DNA of 64,000 nt, taken from assembly GCA_949987705.1 (NCBI GenBank), contig OX465283.1, positions 163,385,850 through 163,449,849 on the forward strand, written 5' to 3'. Source of the DNA: Thereva unica. Lineage: Eukaryota; Arthropoda; Insecta; Diptera; Therevidae. Positions 46,090 to 58,227 of this stretch are shown here, piece after piece. Below the pieces are notes generated by a model. That model saw only the letters and a list, made by a program, of their open reading frames with translations. It searched no databases and had not been told where the DNA came from. Position numbers and translations under genes: made by a program. Each line of letters begins with the position of its first letter. Position 1 is the first letter of the stretch.

Positions 46090-46614
46090 CAGCCGTGTGC
46101 AAAAGTATGAGGCACCCTAATTTTTTAACTGTACCTGCGAGTGTTGTTCTCGGAATTTTTTCTCTTCTTCTTACAATCATGTATTACAAATTTATAAGAC
46201 AAAAAAACCCAAAAAAGGAATTCCTAATTAATAATTCGCTATTGCAACCTGAGATTTACCTTGTCGAGCAAGTAAAGCTATCTGCACGCGTTGCTCTAAA
46301 TTAAGTTCTTTAATTTTACCCATATTCGAAACAAAATGTACTCGTCTTTTTAAAAAAATCGTCTTAACAAACACAAAAACACGTGTTGTCAGCAAAAGCA
46401 ATGACAATGGAGTGATATTCAAAATTTCAAAAAACCAACAAAACACATAATGCCCCCAATTCTTAATTTTACAACTTCTAGGAACTCCTTTTTTGGGTTT
46501 TTTTGTCTTATAAATGTGTAATACATGATTGTAAGAAGAAGAGAAAACATCCCGAGAACAGCACTCGCAGCTACAGTTAAAAATTAGGGTGCCTCATACT
46601 TTTGCACACGGCTG
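46090..46614 (-). mobile_element. Internally deleted Tc1-like transposon
   Basis: 525 bp flanked by TA on both sides. The inverted repeats of ~135 bp start CAGCCGTGTGCAAAAGTATG. Between them the reverse strand keeps only the transposase N-terminus: ATG at 46323, MGKIKELNLEQRVQIALLAR, then GKSQVAIANY (a helix-turn-helix start). The catalytic part is deleted. It lies between FLYWCH exons E2 and E3. Confidence 0.88.
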
Positions 46615-47774
46615 TATATATATTTTTAGCTAGTATATGCACACAATAAATATTTACTTTATCACTTTATGCGACCCTTTTACGACCCAATTTTACGTCC
46701 CCGTCGGCGACCCTTTATTTATATTTGTTTGTCTTGCCATCAGGCGGCTTTGAAATTCATAGTTTGTCCTATCGGGAGAGAAATACTACTAGGTGATATT
46801 CTTGTTGGCGAGTGACGTGACTACGAGCAATGTGGTGCAATGAAACTGTCGATGCCTTCATACGTATGGAGGAAAATGCCACTTTACACGCCAGCTTGTA
46901 ACAATTACATACGAATTTAGTCAATTTTTGTTAGATTGACAATCAAAATACCAATTTAAGGTCGAAGTGACACATCTGTCACGTGACTCGACAACGAGAA
47001 TAAGATTTATATAAGACTTATTGACAAATTGTATTGCAGATAAAGAAATACCACAGGCACAAATAATCAGGAACAATCAAAATTTATAGATACTTTAATT
47101 CAGGCCCAGTAAGACAAACCCGCAAACACTGCAGAGAATGCTATAGGATATTATATATGGAAAAGGGTTGTCCTGTGGCTGGAAATAGAAAACTAAACGC
47201 GTTATGACATTTTGTAGTCTTTGTGAAAACCAACCACCGTTGTGTATTTAGGATAATATAAGAAAACTCATAAAAATAAATAAATATAAGAATAAATTTT
47301 TTGACTACGTAATGAATTTTTTAATAGGAATGAATAATACTAAATAATATATACCTATATATTTTTAATTTAAACAATTTAAATTTAACGAATCGTTTTG
47401 ATTTGGTCCATTTGCATACTTTTTTTTATTATTAACTAATAAGATATCAAATTGATTTCTTTTTTTTTGAACCACTGGTGGTAAATTCCGCCCGATAAGA
47501 CACTTGCGTATTTACAACCAGTAATACATGCAGGCGGGACGTTTAAACCAGTTTAATCCGCTTAACCTTTTCTAGTTTAACGAATAAGAAACTTTTATTA
47601 TTTTTATTGGTTCTTTATGATTTTGGTCTTACACTGGTTTCAACGTTTCCAACCAACATACTTTCAAGCTGAAAGTCTAGTAATGTTGCATGAGAAGTGG
47701 TTAGAGTTGAAGAAAATGGGTTTTCATTTCAATTATGACTTGGATCATAAACTCAATTTTCACTTCCACTCTCT
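46615..47774. other. Non-coding stretch
   Basis: AT-rich with a short GTGACACGTGACTCG-like patch near 46960-46995 that resembles the ends of the element at 21647-22803. No gene seen. Confidence 0.4.
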
Positions 47775-47873
47775 GGTCCCTGTGCTTAAAGACGCACTTT
47801 CGTTGAAATGTCACTTTCTGTACCCCTAACGACTTGTCATGCCACACGACTCGACTTTCAGCACACACGGGCC
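47775..47873. mobile_element. MITE of the CCTGTGCTGAAAGTCGAG family
   Basis: GGTCCCTGTGCTTAAAGACG at the left, and CGACTCGACTTTCAGCACAC then GGGCC at the right. About 99 bp. Confidence 0.6.
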
Positions 47874-48745
47874 TTAGTTATAATAATTGAAAAAATAAAC
47901 TACTACTCACTGGACCTAATAGAATTGACTAATTTTAAGGTACTATTTTTCAGATCAAACTTTATAAATTTTATTAATTTAATAGTTTCTTTCTATGTTC
48001 AACAGGTGAAGTGTACCTTTTCGCGAAATGATCAGATACAATTGTCTTAGTCTCGAAAAGTTACAGTCCAATCGTAGGTCGTTCATGGGGCAGCGAATCT
48101 CAGCATCGCCACAAAGGGGGGGGGGCAACTGAGACGAATTCCTCGGGCTCCAGGTCAGAGGGAGCCCCGAGAATAGAGTGTAAACCCAAAAAAGTGAAAA
48201 CCCAACATCCCTGCGTTCTAATTGTCAAGCAATATAATCTAGAGCCTGAAACACAACATAACACGCTAAAATATATATTATGTTTAGGTATACGTATGGA
48301 TTTTTCTACTCATCATATTTAAATAGTAAACACTGTTTTTCTTGCTTCCATTTCGGCAAAATCGTCGATGACATCATCACAGTCTATTCTCGTTTTAATG
48401 ATTTAAAAGTTACTCATACATGAACTTACAAAATAGTTTATCATTTTTAATTTTTGTTCATCTTTTGCATTTGCCTTTTCGCCCTTCTAAACGCAGCACT
48501 TTTACCGAGTGGTCCCCCAACTAAGTACCAAATACGTTCGATATGCTGCTTGACCACGAGAACCGGTCTACGTTTGTCCTTTTCCTCCCCCCTTCTTCCG
48601 ACCCACCTTCTTCCGCGTCCCAAATTCGCTCGTCTTAGCAGCGCTTCGATTTTTTCCCGCTGGGACAGCTTCTGGATAGATTTTGCCAAAAGAAAGATGA
48701 GTGCTGAGCCCCAGAGCTAAAAACAAGGCCCTGTCTACATAAGAC
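47874..48745. other. Non-coding, with one basic reverse-strand frame
   Basis: A reverse-strand frame at 48447-48689 is Lys/Arg-rich (REKIEALLRRANLGRGRRWV) and may be a transposase remnant, but I cannot place it. A G-run lies near 48115-48125. No gene supported. Confidence 0.35.
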
Positions 48746-48860
48746 CTGGGGTGGTAACACGTAAGTTGTTTCAAACGACCTCCTCATGCAAAAATATTTG
48801 TAAAACTTGAATTTTTGTATGAAGAGGTCGATTGAGACAATTTAGGTGCTACCACTCCTG
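48746..48860. mobile_element. 115-bp hairpin repeat, copy 2
   Basis: CTGGGGTGGTAACACGTAAG at the left and CTACCACTCCTG at the right. Same family as 14459-14573, with the central loop inverted. Confidence 0.75.
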
Positions 48861-50516
48861 TTCCATCGTAGGCTACACTAAGTAACTTGAGGTTCATCCG
48901 CGAATAAAGAACCGACCGTTCAGTATTTATATTCAATGTTCTGAATAAGGGCCCATAGCCATATACTGAGAATAAATGGTTCATGTTCGATCCTTTGGGT
49001 TCTGCAACCCTTATTTTACTCAACCTCAGCGGTGGTAGGCAGACGCTTACAATTTATATAAATAAATGCCCGATTGCAATGAGAGCAAGAAACTTTATTA
49101 GAACCTACAGAAGAAGTAAATGAAGGTGGTTTAAATCGAAATGATTTTTTTTTTTTTTTTCATTTCATTCTCGCAATTGCACTGAGGCAGCTTTTAGGTA
49201 ACCTGTGTGTCATTTTAAATCTAATATGGCGGCCACCACAAAATGGCGGAAGACATATGACTAAAAAGTAAAAAATAAAAATATTAAAAGATACGCTTTT
49301 GTTTTAAAATGAACTAACTAATAAGAAAACAAAATGACTAGAAACTGCCGACAGAAGTGAAAAACCCGGTTTAATTTCATTGTTTTCTAAAGGGTTTCTT
49401 GATGGGTTCCTGTAAAAGAAATGCACCATTCATCGAAATTGCATAAGGCGTTGTAAAGATCTGACCACCAAACTGAAGCTGCCTAAATTGAATCATTTTA
49501 GAAGCATGCTATAAGTATCGCCGATAAAGCATATTCGATAAAGGGAGATAAATTCCGCATGTTTCATTATTAAATTTTGTGGCATATAGTCGAACACTTG
49601 AAATCAGGCAACAGCAGGAAACAAGTATCGGCCAGATGTCGTTCAGTGTTGTCTCAATAAAATCGCGCCCTAAGAAAATGCTGTGTAAACAGAAAGAATG
49701 GGAACACTTTTGGTTGTCATTGTTCTACAGTCGACTGTTTTGTTCAAATGTAATTTTTAGTAAAATATCGAAAGCAATCTACAAAGCCTGAAAAATAAGG
49801 TTTAATATCGAACGATATCATCTTATGTCAAATTGTCGCCGTATCTTTCTGGATAGTATAAAACTTCGTTCAGGATGACTTTTTAAGCAATGTAAGGAAG
49901 TTTCATACCATCATAATGGTTTATATTTCTGTGGAATGTATTTGCCCACATATGCTTTCAGTCGTTGACGTTTCAGTCGAGTTACGACTTTCAACAGAGG
50001 GGCCTAGAGAGAAAGTTTATTTAAGTTTTTTTCTTCTACTTTCATAACTGCCTGGAAGAGTTTCATTGCGGCTACTTTTAAAGTCCCTGCCTCTGATTTA
50101 AACATAAGAAAGGACATTAGTCAGGTACATAGTGTAAAGTTTACGGTACGGCACCAATCGAAGTTTTGGTGTAGTTAGATGGAATTTGTTTAGTTAAACC
50201 GCATTTTCGCCACTTCCTAAACTATATGTTTCTCCAATTCTATTTGTCCTTAAGTAGTAACTTTGTAGAAGAAACAGCAATAAATGTTGACTACTGGTTT
50301 CAAGTGTGTTTTTATTTTATTGATTTGAACTATTGTCTTCCAACAACAAACTTACTTATAAATTACGTCAATTTAACACCGACAATACTATAACTTCTTA
50401 TTTGTTTAAATATTATTGTACTTGCATTCTAATAATTGTTTTAAGGCTACCCCTTTACAGATCCATACACATTTTTCTTTTAGCATGTTCACATTATAAC
50501 CGGAATATATTTTTAG
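48861..50516. other. Non-coding stretch with repeat fragments
   Basis: Contains a poly-T tract, CAAAATGGCGG words near 49225-49250 and a GTCGAGTTACGACTTTCAAC fragment near 49977 of the short MITE family. No gene seen. Confidence 0.4.
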
Positions 50517-50809
50517 ATTACTATACTACTGCTTCAACTCCAGTCTATTTTATACGTAGCCGTTGGGGAAGGAAACTGCTAGTTTGCTGCAATTATACAT
50601 TTACATCAAACAAGCGAATTTATGCTACCAATACCACTTATTGGCGATGCACATCATCGAATAGACGAAAGAAAATCTCATGTCCAGCTAGATGTACGAC
50701 ACGTCAAGGCACACTAATAAATTTCTTAGGTGCCCATAATCATCCGCCGCAGCCACAGAATATTGTTGGTAAAGATGTTTATGCCGACTATAGTATAGAG
50801 TATCCTTGA
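50517..50809 (+). CDS. mod(mdg4): mod(mdg4) alternative terminal exon E3: FLYWCH zinc finger
   Basis: Acceptor ATATTTTTAG ends at 50516. It adds 97 residues in the common phase. After a short leader (DYYTTASTPVYFIRSRWGRK) the FLYWCH core reads LLVCCNYTF, TTYWRCTSSN, ISCPARC and GAHNHPPQP. The Cys and His ligands are in place. A short acidic end (KDVYADYSIEYP) follows before TGA. AATAAA at 50824-50829, only 15 bp after the stop, so its 3' UTR is very short. Secure as a mod(mdg4) FLYWCH end. Confidence 0.9.
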
Positions 50810-51149
50810 AATTATTTTAAAAATAATAAAAGTATTTGAAATAATGTATATAGTGTTTTATCGTGTTTTTATTTGAGTATTTAGTATTTTTGTGAGGTTC
50901 TATGTTATTATTAAGCAAGTTTATGTAAATTATGTATATCTACTGAGCTCTGTACTTACGTTTTTTAAAATATTGTTGGTATATCTTCTGCTCATATGTA
51001 TATATATAAGATAGTGCTAAGCAGAAGAAATTGATTTGTGCTAAATCCTAAAGTTATCTTTTGTTTAAACTCTTGTATGTTTGCAGCAAAACTAATTCAA
51101 AACAAAACGCTTAACTATCTAGAACTAAGTGTAGAATTTAAATTGATAG

Positions 51150-51225
51150 CCTAGGGCTTAAAGTGCGTTCGCACTACCATCCAAAAGGTCAGTGGTTCGA
51201 ATCCACTTCACCGCATGGTGCTTCC
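51150..51225 (+). repeat. tRNA-like / SINE-type fragment
   Basis: TAGCCTAGGGC near 51150 resembles an A box, and GGTTCGAATCC near 51193 is a clean B box inside an AGTGG-CCACT stem. The rest does not fold as a full tRNA cloverleaf, so I read it as a tRNA-derived SINE or tRNA pseudogene. Confidence 0.45.
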
Positions 51226-52059
51226 TCGTTTCATTTTTTCCCACCTAAGTAAAATTCCAACTCTCTTGTCTCTTTACAGCAATTTTCTACCCTTTTAAAA
51301 ATTGAAATATGAAGCAAGCCAACAACAAAAACTAAAGCTGTGTATGAGTAAAATTAAAGCTTAAGGGCCTTACTTTACAGCTTTTTAAAATTAAGGCAGA
51401 TGTTAGGACTGCTCCATTTCTTTTGTAATGAGGTCTCTTCATAAGGCCCTTATGAAAAAATGATAAGGCATCCCTTCAGTATCGCTGACTTTTTTTGTGT
51501 GATGCTCATGAGGAAACTAGAGGAAACCCCTATTCCGGCATGTTCCTCAATTGGCACATTGGGCCCGCACGCTTTCTTCCATTTTTAAATCCTAGTTTGG
51601 TGGGGTTTAAAAGCTTAGGTTATACAGTTATAAGTTGTTAATAGGGCTAATATAATATATTGCTTCTACTAAGACATTCTCCCAATATTCTCGGTTATTA
51701 GGTTTAAATGGAATATTTTGGGTGGGGATTTCCCCACCTAAAGCGAAAGTACGTGCGCCCCTGGAAGAAGGGCACAAAACGCAAGCATCCGTAAGCGGTG
51801 AATATTTCTAACCTGTTTATATTTCTTCCACAGCTTAAATAAATAAAATGAATCGCTTTTTAAAGATAAAGTACCGCAGCCATCCGCTTGGCCTATTGTT
51901 CTACACTGATTTACCTCATATTTGTTGGCCAGCCCGCTGAAACAAATTCAGCTGCCTGACTGTCGCTTACCCTTGGCTCTTCAAGGATCCCGACCGCTAT
52001 CCTGTCTTCGCTCTGTTCGAAAGAAGTTCACGAAAGCGGGCTCGAGTCTGCTCCGTGGG
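51226..52059. other. Non-coding stretch
   Basis: No gene or complete element recognised. A GGTGGGGATTTCCCCACC palindrome lies near 51722-51739. Confidence 0.4.
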
Positions 52060-52830
52060 GCTCCCCAATTTAATTCCAGACCGCCTTGACTTTGACTGTT
52101 AGTGAGTGCAGAACCTTAGGGCAAACCGGAAGCAGTCTGAGTCTGCTTGTTGTCCCAGTAGGAGGGTAAGCTTCTTCTTCTTTAACGGCTCTACATCCGG
52201 TCCTGGCCTCTAGCAACTGTTCTCTCCACCGGTCCCGATTCTGAGCCGATGCCATCCAGTTTGGCATCCCTAAGTTCTGAGCGTCCTGGTCCACGCCATC
52301 TTTCCATCGAAGGTCGGGTTCCCTCGTTTTCGCGTCCCATAGGTTTTACCGCAGAGAACTTTCCGAGCAGGCTCATCTGCACTCATACGAGCTGGATGCA
52401 CTGCCCACCGGAGCATACCGAGCGCAACATCTATGTCGCGATAGCGCTAGTAGATCTCGTCATTGTAGAGTCTCCGGAAGAGGAGGGTAAGCTGGTGTTG
52501 CCAATTCTTGGCTGCTTGGGTTCTAAGGCGCCGTCCTGCCATTGGTCTGTAGGGAAGGAATCGGGAAAGCGGGGCTGGTGTGATCCGTGGGGCTCCCCTC
52601 GACGCTCCTTACCTTGGTCCTCTCCAGATTAATTGGTCATGCGTCGATGCGATAACTTTACGTCTTGGCTTGGTAGGTCATCATCATATTAGCCCATCCC
52701 TTTCAGGACAGATACCACATGCCACCACGAGAGGGGTTATGATCGCACCTCCGCCAGACCGAGATAGTTACGGCACGTGCGTATTGAAATACACTATATG
52801 TGGCTCTCCTTATCCCCCTGATGATTGACC
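52060..52830 (-). pseudogene. LINE C-terminal fragment (RTE-like)
   Basis: The reverse-strand frame 52294-52070 reads MDQDAQNLGMPNWMASAQNR then DRWREQLLEART, the tail found at the end of insect LINE ORF2 proteins, with RKRG upstream in another frame. The sequence 52400-52640 is compatible with the same element. Broken by stops. Confidence 0.65.
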
Positions 52831-52843
52831 ACTAAACAGTAGG

Positions 52844-53039
52844 GGGCTTATTCTGAGAGTCGAATCACTCACACGACATTTACTTGACGCAGTTAACTCA
52901 CTTCATTCCACTCTGGGAATGCCCATGAAACTGACGGTTGGCAATTTGAACTGAGAGATGTATCTTGAGTCGACTGGGAGGAATACCATTCATTGAGAGT
53001 GTTGACTTGCAGAGCCACATGACTCTCAGAATAAAGCCC
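52844..53039. mobile_element. ~196-bp MITE with GGGCTTATTCTGAGAGTCG ends
   Basis: GGGCTTATTCTGAGAGTC at the left and GACTCTCAGAATAAAGCCC at the right are inverse copies. A similar GCGACTCTCAGAACAAGGGC end occurs near 22267. No coding capacity. Confidence 0.7.
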
Positions 53040-53528
53040 TAGATTTAAAGATTTTACTACGGATTAGTATCGAGACCGTTGTCCTAAACCGTCCTCCTTT
53101 TTTTTACCATTCCCTCCTTTAAACTAAGTTTGGTCCCAAACATTGCTCCAAGATCTGACTAACGACATGATGGACTGATAGTTAAAAATGGAAGATTCCT
53201 GAGCTTTTAACTAGATCCGTAGACTTAACTACTATAAAAAAAATAAGTAAAAACTTTCAGGAAGTTTGTTTCAAAGAGTTTTCGTTGTCAGTGATTACTG
53301 TCCAATATCGCTGATTATTGAAGTGTACATACGATAATCTGAGCCGTTGACAAAATATTGTGACTACAGAAACATCTGGTATTAATTTTTTTCCTACAAT
53401 TTTTATATTTGTTTCTTCTTCCGTATAAATATAAATCATTAGTTTAATAGGTAATGGACTATAACAAAATTTTCTTAAATACTATACATACATACAAACT
53501 GTCATCATCATTACTTATTTTCCTGCAG

Positions 53529-53842
53529 GTTTTGATGAAGAAATTAATAATGACGGAAACAATCTTCAAAACTACGTTATGGAGGAGCCAAACGAAACGG
53601 TGCTAGCGTACACGTACAATCGCAAAGGACAGCTCGTTTATAACAATCACACCTACGCTTGCATTGTCAAGAATGGTGCTGACTTTGTGGTTTATTGGCG
53701 CTGTGTTTTCTATAAAAAGACCAAATGTCCGGCCACGGTGAAAACTGTTGGTAAATATTCATTTACCCCAAAAGGCGAGCACAATCATTCACCGAGAAAA
53801 GAAAGAGCCTATCAAGCACGGCCATGGACTAATAGTGAATAG
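53529..53842 (+). CDS. mod(mdg4): mod(mdg4) alternative terminal exon E4: FLYWCH zinc finger
   Basis: Acceptor TTTCCTGCAG ends at 53528. It adds 104 residues in the common phase. A 28-residue Asn/Glu-rich leader (GFDEEINNDGNNLQNYVMEE) precedes the FLYWCH core: RKGQLVYNNHTYAC, VVYWRCVFYKKTKCPA, GEHNHSPRKER. Cys and His ligands are complete. It ends PWTNSE then TAG; AATAAA at 53901-53906. The longer acidic leader sets it apart from the other FLYWCH exons. Secure. Confidence 0.91.
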
Positions 53843-53906
53843 AGGATTGGTGGCTCAAGATTTGCAGCATTTTTAGTATTTTATGTCTAAAGGAGATTTA
53901 AATAAA

Positions 53907-54479
53907 CATGTATAAATTAAATACCATGAAACAGTAAAGTTGAATGTAAGTTTTCGTAATTTTAAATTGCAGCGTATTCGGGAAAGTTATAAAATAATTT
54001 TTTTTTATTTTTAATTCCAGCAATATTTAAAGTGAATTCAATCAAACAAGCGCGTTTGCTTTTAGTATAATAAGCTACGAAGCCGAAGTCTTTAAGTTAA
54101 TGTTTTTCCACATAAATAAATGAATTTGTTGAGTTATATAAAAAATACTTTCAATAAATTTGCGTTACTCGCCAAAAAAATGGTTGCAGAGTTTTTGTAG
54201 CTTGCAGAACTTCAAAATTTCTCAAATCCGCAGAAATCTTAAGAGAGTTAGTCGTTAATTAGTTAGATATAAACTATAGAAGTAAGAAGTAATACAATGT
54301 TATCCAGTACTTTAAAGCCCGGTATGCTAGGATCAAGAAATTTTTGTATTTATTCCCAAAAGAAAAAAAAAAGACAATTAGATCAGAAATTTCATTGGTA
54401 TTAATCAGATTGTTTTAATTAGTAAGGAATTACTGGTGTAATTTCTTTTCTCTAGCACATTGTTTCTCAATCTAAGGGT
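53907..54479. other. Non-coding stretch
   Basis: AT-rich; an acceptor-like AG near 54020 leads to a frame of only 16 codons. No gene. Confidence 0.4.
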
Positions 54480-55010
54480 CGCGAGCCTCAAAGATGGCCG
54501 CCAGGGATTCGCAATCCGTCCAAAAATTACCATTTTCCATGGAATGTAGGAATACAATACCCACCCAAAATACTATACCAAATGCAGAGTGGACATGGCG
54601 ATCATTCTGGAGATGAGATGGACTGGACAGACAATGTTTGAAAAAAAGAACGCATCAAATCTTTAATAGTTGCAAGGAAAGAGACCACATACTAGATACA
54701 ACATTTATTGTCCAGAAGGAAAAAAGCACCTCGTCATAGAGTTCGAAACCATAAGAAAGAAGAATGTGCCAGATACGTTTAAAGGGGTCTTATAAACTTC
54801 GTCATATCGAGCACCAAATTCCTGCATAAGGATATTCCAAAAGCAACCTAGAAATCGCCAGATGGAGTAACCAACAACGCAATTGATCAAGTCCTTATAG
54901 ACGCGCACCCCCAATCCAATGTGCTTAACGTGAAATCATACCGAGGCGCAAATAGAGACTGATCACTTCTTAATAGGAACAAAATTTAGTGCCACTACAG
55001 TATTTATGCC
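54480..55010 (+). pseudogene. LINE endonuclease fragment (RTE-like)
   Basis: The forward strand, with frameshifts, reads NFVISSTKFLHKDIPKATWK, SPDGVTNNAIDQVLIDA, then VLNVKSYRGANRDSDHFLIG, the C-terminal part of an APE-type endonuclease with its SDH motif. No RT follows. Confidence 0.7.
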
Positions 55011-56099
55011 CTGTGTGAATTCGATGACTAAAATTTAGTGTCGATAATACAGAATTTAGTCTTTTAACGAGGAGACTAAATTGATGTTTGAAAAAAATAA
55101 CAACGGAAAATAAAATGGTAAACGGTAGAGTCGTAGCCTAATTAACAATACAGTTTTCGGCTGCATTATATATGCAGTATTTTCGTTAAAATTTATTGAA
55201 GAAATGGAAAACAAATTCTCTTTTCGAAATAATTCAATTGCTTCATTTGCCGCATAATACGTTGCTTCATCTGCCGCATACACTCTGTGGCAAATTTATA
55301 GATCCACTCAATAAATGGATATTTTCCCTTTTTCTGAAAACCTTTTTCTATGAAAATTTCTCAGTTTCCAATAAAGAATGTAATGTCAGGATGAGTATTC
55401 AATAGCTGTAAAAATTTTAACGTTTTCTGAAGAATTTCAAATTTTGTGCTGTTGCATAATTATAAATCCACCAGTCTATGTGAAGGTTTGGTAGAATTAA
55501 ACAAGTTGTGCTCCGTGTAAATTTAGTCTAGTGTTTTTAAAATACTTTTTTTGAAAATGCCAAGAGGAAAAGTTTATAATGCTTCGGCTTCACCGATCTC
55601 ATTTCAGTAATGTTCAATTCAATCCACATAAGTAGTTTCAACGTTTTGAAATTGTTGTTGTCTTTTCACCAGAAGTCAGAAATGCAAAAGCCCACTGGAA
55701 TGGCATTCCACTATTCCAGTTTATTACCCTGTTTTCAGCTTGCTCTTACGTTTAACTTCAGTTCGAGTTCAGTTGGTTTCTTTTGCCCTCAGTTGAATAT
55801 GTGTAAATTGTATACGAACTAAGTTTTTTAAGGTTCAGTTCGCCAATTGATATGAATTTCAAATGAAAATCTCTTTACTGTAAGAGTTTGAAAGTATGTA
55901 TAATGTTTAAATTGAAGTAATAACAAAAATTTATTCAATCTACATTAAGGTTTTAAGTTGTGCAAAAAAAAATCAAGGTCAAATGAAACAGTTTATGTGC
56001 TACCACCCCTGTATCAATTCCTGAAACCGGTATGCTGCATTTTTTCTCAAGCTTTTTAGTGTTGCCACACCTTGAAAGGCCAAAAATTAAAGTAAAAAA
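55011..56099. other. Non-coding stretch
   Basis: AT-rich; the frame at 55610-55822 was examined as an exon and rejected. No gene. Confidence 0.4.
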
Positions 56100-57480
56100 T
56101 CTTGCAACCTCCTCACTCTGATCCGCCTTCTCCAGTTTCTTGTTCCTTACTGTCTTATGTCTTCTTCGACATCATCTATATATCTTTTCTTAGGGCGACC
56201 TGGTCTCCGTTGTGTGACGGTACTTTCCCCAGCACTATCTGTGCCGGGTTACATTGTACCGTTCGACATGATCAATCTATCGTAGCCTAATCATTAATTT
56301 TATCATTTAATCATTTTGAAAGTGTATGGAATTTTCTGATTTCATACAACTCTAAGATGTATTTTTCCTCCAAATGCCACTCACCTGTATTTCTTTGTAA
56401 ATCGAACAAAGTATTTTCCTTTCAAATCTTAACACCAGCACAGAGGCCCTATTAGTGTTGTGTCAAGTTTCAATTTTGCTTCCCTTGATATATTTTTCGT
56501 AGTAACGTCCTTGCGTAGACCAAACTAGCATTTATTAGCTAGTGCTATTCGTTTTCTGATTTCTGCCCATGTATCCTTTGCCTTTTGTTATAATGGTCCT
56601 TAAGTATACAAACTCGTCTACTCATCGTCCTCGTTCATGTTCTGTACATTTCGGGTACCAATATACCCTGCTCTGGGTTAATTAATTGTATTTTCTCGAA
56701 ATGCTCTGTTCATCTTGCCAATACGTCATCCTTTTTACTTAGTATATCCGCACTTGTATCCGGGTACATCTAGGTCACTCCGGGTTTAAATTCTTTCCGT
56801 TGTTGATTTACCATTTTGTAGAAATTTCTTCCGCCATTTAAGCTTAGTGATTCTTCTATTTTTATCATTTGTTATTACCAATATACATAGCCTTTTTTTG
56901 CTTTGGTGTATTTTCTTCTCAGTTTATCTATTTTTCTATACTCTACTTAGCATGACTTGGTGTGTTCGATATTTTTCTATTGTCGCATGGGCGTTTTTCT
57001 CATCAAACCATTCTACTCTTCGTCCTTGTTGCTAAAAAATCTTCTGCACCTTTTATTCCATTCATCCAATGGCGCTACAGCCCAAATCGAACCTTGACCT
57101 CCTCTTGGGCATTTCTCCAAGTTTGACGGTCCCTCGTTTTGGGATACGATCGTCCTCCAGTCTGTTAATTTTTATTAAAGTCGAGAATTGTGGGTCGTCA
57201 AAAATTTCATACAACTCGTTGTTGTATCTACTTCGCCATATTCCATCCTCTCTGGTTGGGCCTATTATGTTTCACCTTTAATTGTGCTTTTTATATGATT
57301 CCATTGATCGTCAAGTCCTCGGATGTGGTTTGACCAATTTCATATATTCTTGCGTTTAGTAGGTTGTCAAATTCATCCCTCGTTTGCTCTTCCTTCAATC
57401 CTGCCACATTATATTTGTTTGTTTCTTGTCTTTATTGTAGATATCACTAAATTTTAGTCATATAATTCACACAGATCCTT
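56100..57480 (-). pseudogene. Internally deleted LINE (RTE-like)
   Basis: The reverse strand from ~57060 down shows the linker between endonuclease and RT (RVEWFDEKNAHATIEKYRTH and KKFLQNGKSTTERI pieces). The RT is missing, and the C-terminal tail comes next (EKIYR-CRRRHK-like, near 56210-56130). 57060-57480 contains another LINE-3'-like stretch, GCGCTACAGCCCAAATCGAA, similar to ones near 12402 and 52193. Confidence 0.55.
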
Positions 57481-58227
57481 GTACATTAGTACCACTTACG
57501 TATTACGAACGATCTTTTCCCTTTTTCCTTCTTGATGCAGAACTCAAGGACTCGAATAAACCTTGTTCGTCCATTTTGAATTAAAATAATCCGATTACTT
57601 GACTACTTAACAACAATATTCCAACAACGTGTTCACTACTTGACGATTTCTACTTGACTACTGCTAAAATACGAAAGCAAAAAGGACCGCTATGTGGGTG
57701 ACTGCAACGATGATCGGTACTGTTTCTTTGTCCTATATTCAGCCATTCCGGACTCTTCATATTCTTCAACTCATATCTATCGTTACCTTTCGATTTTACT
57801 ACATTTAGTATGGGACCAGGAAGTTTGGAAACTTGTTATAGTTTTCGCTTTGGCCCAACCAATTATTACCATAAATTCACTTCGAAAAGTAAATCATAAG
57901 TTTCAGACGTAGTACGCAAGATTAAAGTCACTTTTTTTTAATTCGAGCTCTAAAAAAATATTGAAATCTTGACAAGTTTGATCAATTCACAAATGTACTG
58001 TGACAAAGTCGTGTTTGCAAATATAGATAGGTATATACATATATAGCTCAGGTAGGTATTATTATAATTTGGTTGCACTTAGTTAATGCAAACTTTATTT
58101 CACTGGTTTTATAATTTCATGACACTAAAAGCTCTACTTAATAACAACAATTTGATCTCTATAATTAAGAATGCAACAGTCTTTTCAGCGCAGATAATCA
58201 CTCATATTGTATATATATTCATTTCAG
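57481..58227. other. Non-coding stretch before exon D
   Basis: AT-rich. The open frame that runs into exon D from 58086 is intron sequence that happens to be open; its residues are not domain-like until the acceptor at 58227. Confidence 0.45.

Noticed and set aside
48100..48130. Reverse-strand WRC word suggesting a FLYWCH exon
   Set aside because: A stop follows immediately and no other FLYWCH residues are present.
55608..55822. 71-codon frame after an ATTTCAG acceptor in the mod(mdg4) phase
   Set aside because: Composition is Ser/Phe/Leu-rich as in AT-rich non-coding DNA, it has no domain, and no poly(A) signal lies nearby.
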